Under the pieces are notes generated by a model. It was given only the letters and a program-made list of their open reading frames with translations, did no database searches and was not told the origin of the DNA. The position numbers were made by a program, and so were the translations under genes. Below are positions 24,591 through 34,062 of a DNA stretch of 64,000 nucleotides, piece after piece; the stretch's first letter is position 1, and every line of letters starts with the position of its first letter. This DNA is from Acetonema longum DSM 6540 (GTDB taxonomy: Bacteria; Bacillota; Negativicutes; Sporomusales; Acetonemataceae), in contig NZ_AFGF01000050.1 in NCBI RefSeq assembly GCF_000219125.1, forward strand, positions 58,710-122,709, given 5' to 3'.

Positions 24591-26822
24591 ATGGTTGAAA
24601 AAGTGGAAACACATCCGGATTTTGCGGCCGAACAGGAGCATCTGGCGGCTATAGTCCGTGAAATGCGCCAAATCATGACCGATCTTTACGCCGATATAGA
24701 CGACCACTTCCAGCGTAGCCAAAAATCCTTATTGGTAAAAGACGAAATCAGCGCCTACGTACATACATTATTGCGCGGGGATAACGCCCGCCGCATCCAG
24801 GATATCGAAAGCGCCAGCCCCAATCCTTATTTCGGACGGGTGGATTTTCGGGAGGATGGAACCGAGGAGCCGGACGGATTTGAAAGCTTCTATATCGGGC
24901 GGTATAAAGTGGCCAGGCTGCAGATTCAGAGTTCCAAAGATATTCTGGTATTCGACTGGCGGGATCCCGTTTCCACCATCTTTTACGAATGCTATGGCGG
25001 CAGAGCCAGTTATGAAGTGCTGGGACGCTATCATTACAGCGGCGATGTGAGGCTGAAGCGCCAGTATAAGATTGAAAACAGCATTCTCAAAGCTATTGTG
25101 GACAATTACGTCATGGATCAGGTCCTTTCCCGGCAGCAGCAGGCCCTGCTGGCTGATCCCCTGCTCTCGGAGCGCCTGCGCCAAGGGGCGGCGGATAAGC
25201 TTAGAGACATCGTTACTTCCATCCAGGCGGAGCAAAATAAAATTATCCGGGAACCCTTGAACCAGGTCACCGTGATCCAGGGAGTGGCCGGGTCCGGTAA
25301 AAGCACCGTCGGCCTCCACCGCCTGTCTTATTTGCTATATAATGAAAAATTGGACCCGAAAAAACTGGTCGTCATTGCCCCCAACCGGATCTTTCTCGAT
25401 TATATTTCCGAACTGCTGCCGGAAATCGATGCGGCCGATGTACGGCAAATGGTCTGGGACGACGTGGCATTCATGATCCTCGGCCGGCAATGTAAAATTC
25501 TCGATGACCACCGGCTGGACCTGATTCTTGCCGGTATCGACAAGGATCGCATCAGGCTCTTAGAGGACACGGCCCATTTAAAAGGCTCGCTGGATTTTAT
25601 CAAAATACTGGAGACCTATATCGAACGGAAAGTGCAGAAATTCTGCCTGAAACTGGCGGACATCCGCTTATTCGACGGAAAACTGGCCATCAGCTCCCAG
25701 GATCAAATGGATAAATTCATGGAGGACGTCCAAAGCCCCTATAACGAGCGCCTGGAGATTTTGTCCCGTTACATCCGGTTTCGCGTGACCAACTATGTGG
25801 AGATTCTCGAAGCCAGGCAGGTCAAAGGCGCCGTTGCCGAAGAGGAGGTAAAGCGCTGCCGGCAGGAGGCTGACCGGTTTTTTAAAAGTCATTTCAAGTC
25901 CTGGAACAGCTTAGACCTGCTGACCGCCTACCGCGAGCTTTTCGCCGAGAAAACCGTCTTTAAGCCGGTCAAGGATAAGCAATATGACTTAGAATCCATC
26001 CGCAGCCACTCTCTGACTGTCCTGGACGCCGGGCAAATCGAGCGGGACGACCTGGCCCCTCTGGCTTATCTGAGCCAGCTTTTGGACGGATGGTCTCATA
26101 TCACAAAGTTCGATCATATTGTGGTCGATGAAGCCCAGGATTTAAACCCTCTCGAATTCGCCATTTTAAAGCGGTTGTCCGCCAACGGCTCCTTTACCAT
26201 CATGGGGGACCTGTCCCAGGGAATCCATTCCTATCGCAGCATCAGCAGTTGGAATGTGATCTTAAAAGAAGTCTTCGCCGACGCCCGGGCCGTGTACCGG
26301 GAAATCCTCTACAGCTATCGTTCCGCCAGGGAAATTATTGATGTATTCAACCGGGTCATGCCCCAGGGACATTCCCGGGCGATACCGGTATATGAGATTG
26401 GCCGCAAACCCACAGCGGAAAAAATCATAACGCCGCAGCAGGGAGTGAACCGTCTGGTCCATATACTCCAAACTTTTCTGGAGCGTGGCGCTAAGTCCAT
26501 CGGTATCATTACCAAACTGGAGCAGGACGCCAAAGAGCTATATGAGCGGCTGAGCCAGGCGGCAGCGTCGGAAAATCTGGATTTCTCCCTGCATCTTGTT
26601 TCCGGTCAGGGGGCAACCTATCAAGGCGGTATTTCCGTTCTCCCCGTTTCCTGGGCCAAGGGACTGGAGTTTGACGGTGTCATTATCGCCAACGCCTCTG
26701 CCTCTGAGTTTACGGCAGACCCAGTAGATGCCCGTCTGCTTTACGTAGCCTTGTCCCGGGCCATGCATCAGCTGCATATCATGTATCACGGAAAACTGAC
26801 TCCGCTGTTGACCAAAAAATAA
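24591..26822 (+). CDS. HelD-like RNA polymerase-associated UvrD/Rep-type ATPase
   Basis: A 743-residue superfamily 1 ATPase of the HelD group. The N-terminus is a charged helical arm (about 1-60) as in HelD, which inserts into RNA polymerase channels. Walker A is GVAGSGKST (about residue 229-237), preceded by the Q-like segment QNKIIREPLNQVTVIQ. Motif II is HIVVDEAQDL (about 507-516), then the motif III region GDLSQGI, and the C-terminal motif LLYVALSRAMHQLHI. Known role of HelD: ATP-driven removal of stalled RNA polymerase and recycling. GGAGG precedes the ATG and the promoter is clear. DNA repair helicase function is less likely because of the N-terminal arm. Confidence 0.82.
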   Translation: MVEKVETHPDFAAEQEHLAAIVREMRQIMTDLYADIDDHFQRSQKSLLVKDEISAYVHTLLRGDNARRIQDIESASPNPYFGRVDFREDGTEEPDGFESFYIGRYKVARLQIQSSKDILVFDWRDPVSTIFYECYGGRASYEVLGRYHYSGDVRLKRQYKIENSILKAIVDNYVMDQVLSRQQQALLADPLLSERLRQGAADKLRDIVTSIQAEQNKIIREPLNQVTVIQGVAGSGKSTVGLHRLSYLLYNEKLDPKKLVVIAPNRIFLDYISELLPEIDAADVRQMVWDDVAFMILGRQCKILDDHRLDLILAGIDKDRIRLLEDTAHLKGSLDFIKILETYIERKVQKFCLKLADIRLFDGKLAISSQDQMDKFMEDVQSPYNERLEILSRYIRFRVTNYVEILEARQVKGAVAEEEVKRCRQEADRFFKSHFKSWNSLDLLTAYRELFAEKTVFKPVKDKQYDLESIRSHSLTVLDAGQIERDDLAPLAYLSQLLDGWSHITKFDHIVVDEAQDLNPLEFAILKRLSANGSFTIMGDLSQGIHSYRSISSWNVILKEVFADARAVYREILYSYRSAREIIDVFNRVMPQGHSRAIPVYEIGRKPTAEKIITPQQGVNRLVHILQTFLERGAKSIGIITKLEQDAKELYERLSQAAASENLDFSLHLVSGQGATYQGGISVLPVSWAKGLEFDGVIIANASASEFTADPVDARLLYVALSRAMHQLHIMYHGKLTPLLTKK

Positions 26823-26985
26823 ACAGGTATCCACTTCCACAAAACCCAAACCGTCGCCACATTGTTCCGGTGCCTTGCAGGCATGACAGTCGTCCGGCCG
26901 CTGCACCCGGTCCTGTTTCCGTCTCAGTGCATGAAAGGCCCCCCGTGAACGATCAAAGGGGGCCTTGATTATTAAGATAAGACAG

Positions 26986-27016
26986 AAAAAAGCTCTGCGA
27001 AACAGGCTTTTTTTAT
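26986..27016. terminator. Bidirectional terminator between the HelD-like and kinase genes
   Basis: AAAAAAGC (26986-26993) pairs with GCTTTTTT (27006-27013), with T runs on both strands. A second GC-rich stem, AAGGCCCCC / GGGGGCCTT, lies at 26935-26966. Together they separate two convergent genes; the rest of 26823-27054 shows no gene. Confidence 0.65.
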
Positions 27017-27054
27017 TTTAGAACGACACAGATGAGCCTTTTTGCAATGATTCC

Positions 27055-28635
27055 CTACATCCTTTGGGTAGTTGACAGCTTCGAGACGGGATGCTGAGGA
27101 AAGGAAATCTGAAACAGGGTGCCCATACCCTTTTTGGATTTGACCTCGATCCTGCCGGAATGGCGCTCCACAATACTTTGGCAGATTGCCAAACCCAGGC
27201 CGGTTCCATCTTCTTTTGTGGTGAAAAAAGGATCGAAAATTTTGGGGAAATGATCCGGATCAATGCCTTTGCCGGTATCTGCCACACTGAGGATAACCTC
27301 GGTTTTTGTATGTCTTGTTTGAATCGTTAATACTCCGTTTGAATTCATGACTTCAATGGCATTGCGCGTCAAATTCAAAAGAAGCTGCTTAATTTCTTTT
27401 TCATTCAGCAGCAACTTCGGCAAAGAGTCTTCCAGATCCACCGCAACTTTTATGCCGTGCTCCAATGCATCAGTCTGAATCAGCGGCAAAACGCCGCCAA
27501 TAATGCCATTTAAGTTCTGACTGATTTTTTCCACCGACTTATTTTTCGCCAGCGTCAAAAAGTCGCTCACGATTTCATTGATGCGATTTAATTCCTGCAT
27601 GATGACTGAGTACTTCTCTTTTCCCTCCGCTTCCGCCTTGGATGATAGCAGCTGGATATAACCCATGACCACCGTCATGGGGTTTCTGATTTCATGGGCT
27701 ACACCGGCAGCCATTTCTCCCACTAGATTCAGGCGGTCCATACGCGCAATCTCTGCCCGGAGCTTTTCCACTTCCGTTACGTCCTGATAAAATGCCACGG
27801 CTCCCAGAATGCTTTCCCGATCATTACTGTAAATGGAGTGGACGCTAACCAGAAAGTATTTGTCATGCCGCTGGCATAGGCAGGCTTTCGTTTCCTGACC
27901 ATTCAGGGCTCTGGTGATCAATTCATCGTCCGGCCCGCTTTCTTCGAGAGGCAGAGATATCCGATCTCTTCCTCCTATTTTGAACCGATCGCTAAGCTGC
28001 GGTAAAAATTGAATAGCTGCCTGATTAATCGCGGTAATAAATCCTTCGCCGTCTACTGTCAGGATCGCCATCGGGGCAATATCGATCAGCTGCTGCAGCC
28101 GCTGGGCTTCATTAATGTAAGCCTGAGTCAGCTGCTGCTGAATCGTCTCGGCCTCCTTATTCTGCGTAACATCCCGTATGATGCAAAAAGCCGCAACAAC
28201 CGCATTATTTTTTCCGTATACCGGATTTAGGAAATATTCCAGATAGCGAATCCCCTGCGGAAAAGCTACTTTTGTCACCTTAGAAAGCGCCGTACCCAAC
28301 AAAAAAACCGTTTGCAAATGTGCTTCAAAAGGTATCATAACTTCTCTGGGAAGCCTCAGTTCTCGCCACGTTCTCCCGATAATATCCAATTGTTTCAAAT
28401 TTAAAAGACTGGCCCCTGAAATACTGGCATACGTAAAACGGCTGTTACGGTCAAAAATAAAGGCGCAATCATGACTGAAGGAAATGATCTTGCCAAATGT
28501 TTCTGATTGATCCTTAATGGCTGTTGTCAAGGCGGAAAGCTCCGTTTCGATTACTTTCCGGTCAGACATTAATTTTTCCAGCTGCTCATCCACTTTTTTT
28601 AGCTTATCTATATACTCATGAATTAAATGCAACAT
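27055..28635 (-). CDS. PAS-domain sensor histidine kinase (soluble)
   Basis: A 526-residue histidine kinase without membrane segments. Residues 1-45 are a coiled coil, then PAS 1 (about 47-155) and PAS 2 (about 180-290). The dimerisation domain contains GEMAAGVAHEIRNPMTVVMGYI with the phosphorylated His314. The ATP-binding domain has the N box with Asn425, DTGKGI (453-458), FDPFFTTK and GTGLGLA (477-483). This layout (PAS-PAS-HisKA with HEIRNPMT) matches KinA/KinE-like phosphorelay kinases that feed Spo0A in spore formers, but no response regulator is adjacent, so the partner is unknown. It could also sense redox or energy state through the PAS domains. Confidence 0.83.
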   Translation of the reverse strand: MLHLIHEYIDKLKKVDEQLEKLMSDRKVIETELSALTTAIKDQSETFGKIISFSHDCAFIFDRNSRFTYASISGASLLNLKQLDIIGRTWRELRLPREVMIPFEAHLQTVFLLGTALSKVTKVAFPQGIRYLEYFLNPVYGKNNAVVAAFCIIRDVTQNKEAETIQQQLTQAYINEAQRLQQLIDIAPMAILTVDGEGFITAINQAAIQFLPQLSDRFKIGGRDRISLPLEESGPDDELITRALNGQETKACLCQRHDKYFLVSVHSIYSNDRESILGAVAFYQDVTEVEKLRAEIARMDRLNLVGEMAAGVAHEIRNPMTVVMGYIQLLSSKAEAEGKEKYSVIMQELNRINEIVSDFLTLAKNKSVEKISQNLNGIIGGVLPLIQTDALEHGIKVAVDLEDSLPKLLLNEKEIKQLLLNLTRNAIEVMNSNGVLTIQTRHTKTEVILSVADTGKGIDPDHFPKIFDPFFTTKEDGTGLGLAICQSIVERHSGRIEVKSKKGMGTLFQISFPQHPVSKLSTTQRM

Positions 28636-28834
28636 GTAAATCGGTCACCCCATGAACCTAATTCACTGCAAATGATCTATTATTTCATTTTTTCCGCTTT
28701 ATATATTCTGCCACTACACTAGGTATACCTTTTTACGGCAACTTAATTTTTCCCTTGTTTTTGCCAAATTGCATCAGTATGAGCCTGATAAAAATACATA
28801 AACTACGATTAATGAAATTTAAGGAGGTCAGCAT

Positions 28835-29140
28835 ATGCTCACAATCAGCAGCGAAAAATACCGGCAGAACGGCGTCTTGGTTTACTCCGAAGCGGACAAA
28901 GTAAAAATAATCTATGATGGATTGCTGGCGCAAAGCGGCGCTGCCCAAGTATACGCCCATGTAGGATTCGGCAACAACTGGACTAAAACTTCTGATCATA
29001 AAATGAAAAAGACCAGGAAAGGATTTGAAACCTCTCTCCCAACCCCGGATGACGCTATCTTAAATATCGTCTTTAAAGACTGCGCTGACCATTGGGATAA
29101 CAATTCCGGCCAGAACTACAGCTTTGTTGTTACTCCCTAA
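28835..29140 (+). CDS. Small stand-alone CBM25-like carbohydrate-binding protein
   Basis: A 101-residue protein that is almost entirely one beta-sandwich domain of the CBM25/starch-binding type. The core VYAHVGFGNNWTKTSDHKMKKTRKGFETSL resembles the conserved aromatic platform (Y..yGfn.W). The C-terminal part, LNIVFKDCADHWDNNSGQNYSFVV, gives the 'WDNN.g.nY' end block. A near-perfect AAGGAGG ribosome site stands before the ATG. There is no signal peptide and no attached enzyme, so it probably binds an intracellular glucan such as glycogen. No glycogen genes are close. Function is inferred from the domain only. Confidence 0.7.
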   Translation: MLTISSEKYRQNGVLVYSEADKVKIIYDGLLAQSGAAQVYAHVGFGNNWTKTSDHKMKKTRKGFETSLPTPDDAILNIVFKDCADHWDNNSGQNYSFVVTP

Positions 29141-29161
29141 AATTTAAAATTCACCATTGAC

Positions 29162-29205
29162 AACTCTAACTAATTAATATATATTATTAATTAGTTAGAG
29201 TTTTG
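29162..29205 (+). terminator. AT-rich terminator after the CBM25-like gene
   Basis: An 18-bp stem (29162-29179 / 29185-29202) with a 5-base loop, followed by TTG. It is AT-rich but perfect. Confidence 0.65.
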
Positions 29206-29319
29206 ATTAACTCTTATAAAAATTACATCCAATATAACCCGCCAGCAATGGTGCCTGTATCCCAAATCATAATGCAGCCATCTTAAGTGATGGCTCCCAA
29301 ACAAAAGGAGGACACCCAA

Positions 29320-29883
29320 ATGTCGTTAATCGGAAAAGAAATCAGCAATTTTAAAACCCAGGCTTACGTAAATAACGAGTTTCAGGAGATCGGCAAAAAG
29401 GATATCTTAGGAAAATGGTCCGTTTTCTTCTTCTATCCGGCGGATTTTACCTTCGTCTGCCCCACTGAGCTGGAAGACCTGGCCAATAAACATGAGGAAT
29501 TCCTCAAAATCGGCTGCCAAATTTATTCGGTATCCTGCGACACTCATTTCGTACATAAGGCCTGGCATGATGCCTCTAAAACCATCCAAAAAATCAAATA
29601 CCCCATGGTCGCTGATCCTACCGGCGCTATTGCCAGAGATTTTGATGTGATGATCGAAGCGGACGGTGTGGCGGAAAGAGGTACCTTCATCGTCAATCCC
29701 GAAGGAAAAATCGTAGCTTACGAAGTTCTGGCCGGTAATGTAGGCAGGAACGCAGATGAGCTCCTGCGCCGAGTGCAAGCTTCCCAATATGTGGCGCAGC
29801 ATGGAGACCAGGTTTGCCCCGCAAGATGGGCTCCCGGCAAAGAAACCTTAAAACCCAGCCTCGACTTGGTTGGCCGGTTATAA
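29320..29883 (+). CDS. ahpC: Alkyl hydroperoxide reductase C (2-Cys peroxiredoxin)
   Basis: A 187-residue typical 2-Cys peroxiredoxin that reduces hydrogen peroxide and organic hydroperoxides. The ATG at 29320 follows AAAGGAGG; the open frame reaches further upstream without a ribosome site. The peroxidatic Cys is Cys47 in FVCPTEL and the resolving Cys is Cys166 in QVCPARW, equivalent to Cys46 and Cys165 of E. coli AhpC. No ahpF lies next to it, so the electron donor is encoded elsewhere. The gene ends with a strong terminator and is monocistronic. Confidence 0.93.
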   Translation: MSLIGKEISNFKTQAYVNNEFQEIGKKDILGKWSVFFFYPADFTFVCPTELEDLANKHEEFLKIGCQIYSVSCDTHFVHKAWHDASKTIQKIKYPMVADPTGAIARDFDVMIEADGVAERGTFIVNPEGKIVAYEVLAGNVGRNADELLRRVQASQYVAQHGDQVCPARWAPGKETLKPSLDLVGRL

Positions 29884-29886
29884 ACC

Positions 29887-29927
29887 AAAAACCCTCCGGA
29901 CAATTTGCCGTCCGGAGGGTTTTTTCA
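29887..29927 (+). terminator. Terminator of ahpC
   Basis: A stem of AAAACCCTCCGGAC-type arms (29887-29901 / 29910-29924) followed by TTTTTT. Confidence 0.92.
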
Positions 29928-29943
29928 TTGTTATGTCTTATCG

Positions 29944-31371
29944 CTAAGCGCCAATAGTAGGTGAACCGGACTTTTGCTTGGTGATATAGCGGATAAAGGC
30001 AAGGACTACCAAGACCGTCAGGACTAAACCGCCGGGATAGGAAATCGTGGTCGGCAGGCTGAAACCTTCGGGAGCTTGCAGGATATAGGTGAAGCTGACT
30101 GCCGTCATGAAGGCTGCGGGGATAGATGCGATCCAGTGCAGCTTGTTGTTCTGATATAAATAGGACGCGGCCGCCCACAGCATGAACATAGCCGTGGTTT
30201 GGTTGGCCCAGGCGAAATATCGCCAGATGAAGTTAAAGTCAACGGTGCTGATCAGGTACCCGACCACAAACAGGGGAATCGAAATTTTCAAACGATCCAG
30301 CATGGGGCCCTGATTCATTTTCAGGAAATCGGCGATCAGCAGGCGAGCGCTCCGGAAAGCGGTGTCGCCCGAGGTAACAGGCAGGACCACAACTCCGAGA
30401 ATTGCAAAGGTACCACCAAGAGCCCCCATCATGGTCATGGAAACATGGCGGACGATACCGGCGGTGCCGCCTAATTTCGCCATAGCATCCTGCAATCCAG
30501 CTGTGCCGCCAAAAACGCTCATAGCAGCTGCTGCCCAAACCATAGCGATGGCGCCCTCGGCAATCATCATACCGTAGAAGATCCGGCGACCCAGACGCTC
30601 ATTCGTCGTGCAGCGGGCAACTAAAGGCGATTGGGTAGCATGAAACCCGGAAATAGCGCCGCAGGCGATGGTAACGAACAACAACGGCCAGATCGGCAAT
30701 GCTTTCGGATGCAGGTTCGCAAGAGTTAATTCAGGGATGGAATAGCCGCCAATGAACAAGCTGCCGCAGATACCTAGCGCCATAATCAAAAGTATGGCGC
30801 CAAAAACCGGATAAATCCGGCCGATGATTTTGTCAATCGGCAAGAGAGTCGCGATGATATAATAAATGAAAATCACAGCGCTCCAGAAGGCCAGGTCCAT
30901 CCAGGCCGGCGTCAGGACAGCCAGCAGGGCGGCAGGCCCAGCTACAAATACGACCCCTACCAGGACCAGCAGGATCAGAGCGAAGAAGTTAACGAACTTG
31001 CCCATGAATGTACCAAGATAGGTCTCGACTATTTTGGGCAAGCCAGCGCCATTATTGCGAATCGACAGCATGCCGGAGAAATAGTCGTGAACTGCACCGG
31101 CAAAAATCGATCCCAGCACGATCCAGAGGAATGCTACCGGGCCCCACAACGCGCCCATAATCGCTCCAAAAATCGGCCCCAGGCCGGCAATGTTCAGGAG
31201 CTGGATCAGCATGTTCTTTTTCTCGGAAAGCGGCACAAAGTCAACGCCGTCGGGATTCACCTGGCAGGGTGTCGGACGGTTTTCATCAGCGCCGAACACA
31301 TTTTCCACAAATTTACCATAAATCATATAACCAACAACAAGAGCTACCATACAGGAAATAAATGTGATCAT
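29944..31371 (-). CDS. CstA-family transporter (pyruvate/peptide)
   Basis: A 475-residue membrane protein of the CstA family with about 13-14 membrane segments. Conserved segments include PLSEKKNMLIQLLNIAGLGPIFGAI near residue 47-71, GSIFAGAVHDYFSGM and SGFHATQSPLVARCT. CstA and its relative BtsT (YjiY) were first linked to peptide uptake, and BtsT is a pyruvate/proton symporter in E. coli. The shorter length (475 versus about 700) is usual for Firmicute CstA. The two genes upstream encode a LytS/LytTR two-component system on the same strand, the genetic partner of pyruvate transporters. That makes pyruvate the likely substrate; this is inference. Confidence 0.85.
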   Translation of the reverse strand: MITFISCMVALVVGYMIYGKFVENVFGADENRPTPCQVNPDGVDFVPLSEKKNMLIQLLNIAGLGPIFGAIMGALWGPVAFLWIVLGSIFAGAVHDYFSGMLSIRNNGAGLPKIVETYLGTFMGKFVNFFALILLVLVGVVFVAGPAALLAVLTPAWMDLAFWSAVIFIYYIIATLLPIDKIIGRIYPVFGAILLIMALGICGSLFIGGYSIPELTLANLHPKALPIWPLLFVTIACGAISGFHATQSPLVARCTTNERLGRRIFYGMMIAEGAIAMVWAAAAMSVFGGTAGLQDAMAKLGGTAGIVRHVSMTMMGALGGTFAILGVVVLPVTSGDTAFRSARLLIADFLKMNQGPMLDRLKISIPLFVVGYLISTVDFNFIWRYFAWANQTTAMFMLWAAASYLYQNNKLHWIASIPAAFMTAVSFTYILQAPEGFSLPTTISYPGGLVLTVLVVLAFIRYITKQKSGSPTIGA

Positions 31372-31419
31372 GCAAACGCCACCTTTCTAATTATTCTAAA
31401 TTATTAGGATATCATTCGT

Positions 31420-31490
31420 ATTGTACATCAAAAAGAAGCTGCATGAGTAATTTCGTGTCCAAAATGTCGTTTTTGGCAGATAAAATGTTG
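31420..31490 (-). promoter_or_regulatory. cstA promoter with LytTR-type direct-repeat operator
   Basis: Minus strand: the -10 box TACAAT is at 31420-31425. The -35 position (31443-31448, CTCATG) is poor, as expected for an activated promoter. Upstream lie two direct 9-mers, CGACATTTT (31461-31469) and CAACATTTT (31482-31490), 21 bases apart. LytTR regulators such as BtsR and YpdB bind paired direct repeats with this spacing just upstream of the -35 region. Confidence 0.6.
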
Positions 31491-31510
31491 CTTTTTTTAT
31501 TCAAATTTTC

Positions 31511-32272
31511 TTATAATGACAATGCGTCGTGCAGAGATTTAACCTGACTCCGGCTCACGGGGACGACGGATTTTTCCGGATCTTTCATAATCAATTGATA
31601 AGCGCCATTAAACCAAGGGGTAATGGAATCCACATACTGCAGATTAACCAAATATCCCCGATGAGGGCGGAAAAATGAGAAGCCGCTCAACTTATGCTCC
31701 AGTTCTTGCAGGGAGCAGTTGCTGCGATAGCGTCCTTCCATCAGACAAACCAAAACATCCCGGTCCTCACGATAAATATAGACTATCTGCACGGGATCAA
31801 CAAAAAGAACCCTATCTTCATTCGCTACCGCCAGACGCTTAGGGTAGGGGTCTGCCAATGCCTGCACGCGTTCCAATGCATTGGCCAGAATATCCAGTGA
31901 AAGCTGAGGTTTGGCCAGCATCTTTCGCAATCGGTCCAGTGTCTTGTCCAACCGCTCAGGCGAAAAGGGCTTTAGAAGATAATCTACTGCCTCCAGGGAA
32001 AAAGCTTCGAGGGCGTGACAATCAAATGCTGTCGCAAATACCAGATAAGGCGGCTTTTTCAGGCGCAAAATTTCTTTGGCGGCGGTTAGGCCGTCAATTT
32101 CCGGCATTTGAATATCCAAAAACACCACATCTGGTTCCAGCCGGTGAATTTTTTCCAGAACTTCTCTGCCGTTCACCGCTTCACCGGCTATGAATATATC
32201 CGGATGAGTTCCTAATAAATAGATTAATTCGTCTCTGGCCAAGGTTTCATCATCCGCCACCAGTACTTTCAT
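31511..32272 (-). CDS. LytTR-type response regulator (BtsR/LytR-like)
   Basis: A 253-residue response regulator. The receiver domain (1-120) has the acidic pair DDE near residue 7-9, the phospho-acceptor Asp53 in VVFLDIQMPEIDG and the conserved Lys in LLKPFSPERL. The C-terminal LytTR DNA-binding domain (about 148-250) includes VQIVYIYREDRDVLV and FFRPHRGYLVNLQYVDSI. LytTR proteins bind paired direct repeats. The ATG overlaps the stop of the kinase gene by 4 bases, so the pair is translationally coupled. The likely target is the cstA-like gene directly downstream, whose promoter region holds a matching repeat. Confidence 0.88.
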   Translation of the reverse strand: MKVLVADDETLARDELIYLLGTHPDIFIAGEAVNGREVLEKIHRLEPDVVFLDIQMPEIDGLTAAKEILRLKKPPYLVFATAFDCHALEAFSLEAVDYLLKPFSPERLDKTLDRLRKMLAKPQLSLDILANALERVQALADPYPKRLAVANEDRVLFVDPVQIVYIYREDRDVLVCLMEGRYRSNCSLQELEHKLSGFSFFRPHRGYLVNLQYVDSITPWFNGAYQLIMKDPEKSVVPVSRSQVKSLHDALSL

Positions 32273-34062
32273 TTCTGTTTCAACTCCCTTCTCTCTCTAT
32301 CAGCGTCAGACATCCCACTGGGAAAAGTCAGAGTTACGCAGGTTCCCCGATCAAATTCCGACTCGATTTTACAGGCAGCGCGGCTTCCATAGATTCCCTC
32401 CATTCTCCGGATCACCGAGTATATGCCAAATCCTGTTCCCTGTTCGGTAGGAGGAGTTATACCCCGCTGCACTTCCTTAAATTGCTTGGCGTCCATCCCG
32501 TCGCCGTTATCCTGGATCGAAATCATGATCCCTGTCTCATGAGGAGCTACAGTCAGCCACAGTTCTCCCTGGCGGTTTAGCGGGGAAATACCGTGCTTGA
32601 CGGCATTCTCCACCAGCGGCAGCAAGATCAATGGCGGCGCAGGAGTTGATAAAAGGCGTTCATCGATATCATAGTGCACCGACAACTTGTCCTGAAACCG
32701 GACAGCTTCTATTGTCAGGTAATCTCGGATATGGTCCAGCTCCTCCCCCAAGGTCCGCCATTGCTGTCGACCGGCCAGGATATTGCGGCGCAGAAATTGC
32801 CCCAGCTGGACGGCGATCTGACGCGCTAAAGTCGGTTCCCGTCGGATGAGGGCCACAATGCTGTTTAAGGCGTTAAATAAAAAATGCGGGTTGACCTGGG
32901 CCTGCAGGGCTTTAATTTCAGCGTCAGCCAGTAAGCGTTCCTGCTCGTCCAGCCTGGCCAGTTCCAGCTGACTGGAAAACAAATTAGCCAGGCCATGGAT
33001 CAATTCCAGCTGGCTGGGGGTGATATCAGCCGAAGAATCAAAATACAGTTTCAACGTGCCGATCACTTCACCCCGCTGCCGTAAAGGCAACACAACCCCC
33101 GCTCCCAGAGGACAATCAGAATGAGAACAGCCGATTCTTTTCTTGTTTTCCGCTATATATGATTTTCCTTCCCGAATCACCGCTTGAGTAATTTCGGTCT
33201 GCAACGGCGCGCCGGCGATGTGATGATCCGCACCTTTTCCGACAAAAGCCAGGACCGTGCGGGAATCGGTCAGGGCCACAGCCGACACTTCCGTCATTTC
33301 ATGGATGATTTGGGCTGTATGCCGCGCTGAATCCTCAGTCAGGCCATGACGAAAGTAAGGCAATGTCTGGTCGGCAATGGCCAGGGCCGTATGAGCAAAA
33401 CTGGCCACAGCTTCCTGTTCCCGCTGCATGACGCTTTGCAGGATGGCGAAGAAAACCATAAGGCCAATAGAGTTAGCCAGAATCATCGGTACACCGATGA
33501 TCGCCACCAGTTCCCAGGCCCGGTCAAAGGGCTTGGCAACCAGCAAAATGACCAGCATCTGATTCATTTCCGCCACCAGTCCAATGAAACCCACCTGCCA
33601 AGGAGAAAGAGCTTTGCGCTTATACCAATAGTAAGCCATCATTCCGGCCAGCAGCCCTTCCCAAACTGTCGCCAGGGAACAGGCCAGATCCGTAAATCCT
33701 CCCAAGGTGTAGCGATGAATCCCGGCCACCAAGCCAGCAAAAAAGCCTACCACTGGGCCGCCCAAAATACCGCCAATAGCCACTCCCAGCACTCGGGCAT
33801 TGATCACAGCCTCAGTGGGGCTGATGGCTGTGATGCGGCCGATGTTCTGGCCGCAGTCGGTGGTACTAACCACAATGCCGGTATAGGTCCCTAAGATGCC
33901 AATCAGGCCGAAAATAAAAATTGACAAGACCCGCGTCCAGAATTCTGATTTTTGCGCCAATAATTTGCGAAACCAGGTCCAGCGGCTGAGAATAAACGCC
34001 AAGGTCGCAATTACGCATACTCTCTCCACCATGAGCATGATATAGTATATCTTGGAGTCCAT
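32269..34062 (-). CDS. LytS-family sensor histidine kinase (BtsS/YpdA-like)
   Basis: A 597-residue membrane sensor kinase. Residues 1-210 hold about six membrane segments of the 5TM-LYT type (including GGILGGPVVGFFAGLVAGIHRYTLGG). A GAF domain occupies about 225-370, with Cys residues in GCSHSDCPLGAGVVLPL. The kinase core starts with LQAQVNPHFLFNALNSI, where His393 is the phosphorylated residue, and ends with an ATPase domain (NAVKHG, DNGDGM, GTGFGIYSV). This matches LytS, BtsS and YpdA; BtsS and YpdA sense extracellular pyruvate. AAAGGAGG precedes the ATG. Confidence 0.9.
   Translation of the reverse strand: MDSKIYYIMLMVERVCVIATLAFILSRWTWFRKLLAQKSEFWTRVLSIFIFGLIGILGTYTGIVVSTTDCGQNIGRITAISPTEAVINARVLGVAIGGILGGPVVGFFAGLVAGIHRYTLGGFTDLACSLATVWEGLLAGMMAYYWYKRKALSPWQVGFIGLVAEMNQMLVILLVAKPFDRAWELVAIIGVPMILANSIGLMVFFAILQSVMQREQEAVASFAHTALAIADQTLPYFRHGLTEDSARHTAQIIHEMTEVSAVALTDSRTVLAFVGKGADHHIAGAPLQTEITQAVIREGKSYIAENKKRIGCSHSDCPLGAGVVLPLRQRGEVIGTLKLYFDSSADITPSQLELIHGLANLFSSQLELARLDEQERLLADAEIKALQAQVNPHFLFNALNSIVALIRREPTLARQIAVQLGQFLRRNILAGRQQWRTLGEELDHIRDYLTIEAVRFQDKLSVHYDIDERLLSTPAPPLILLPLVENAVKHGISPLNRQGELWLTVAPHETGIMISIQDNGDGMDAKQFKEVQRGITPPTEQGTGFGIYSVIRRMEGIYGSRAACKIESEFDRGTCVTLTFPSGMSDADRERRELKQK

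Noticed and set aside
26823..26985. Cys-containing minus-strand frame (CHACKAPEQC region) between the HelD-like and kinase genes
   Set aside because: No ribosome site, it overlaps the end of the HelD-like gene, and no family is recognised.
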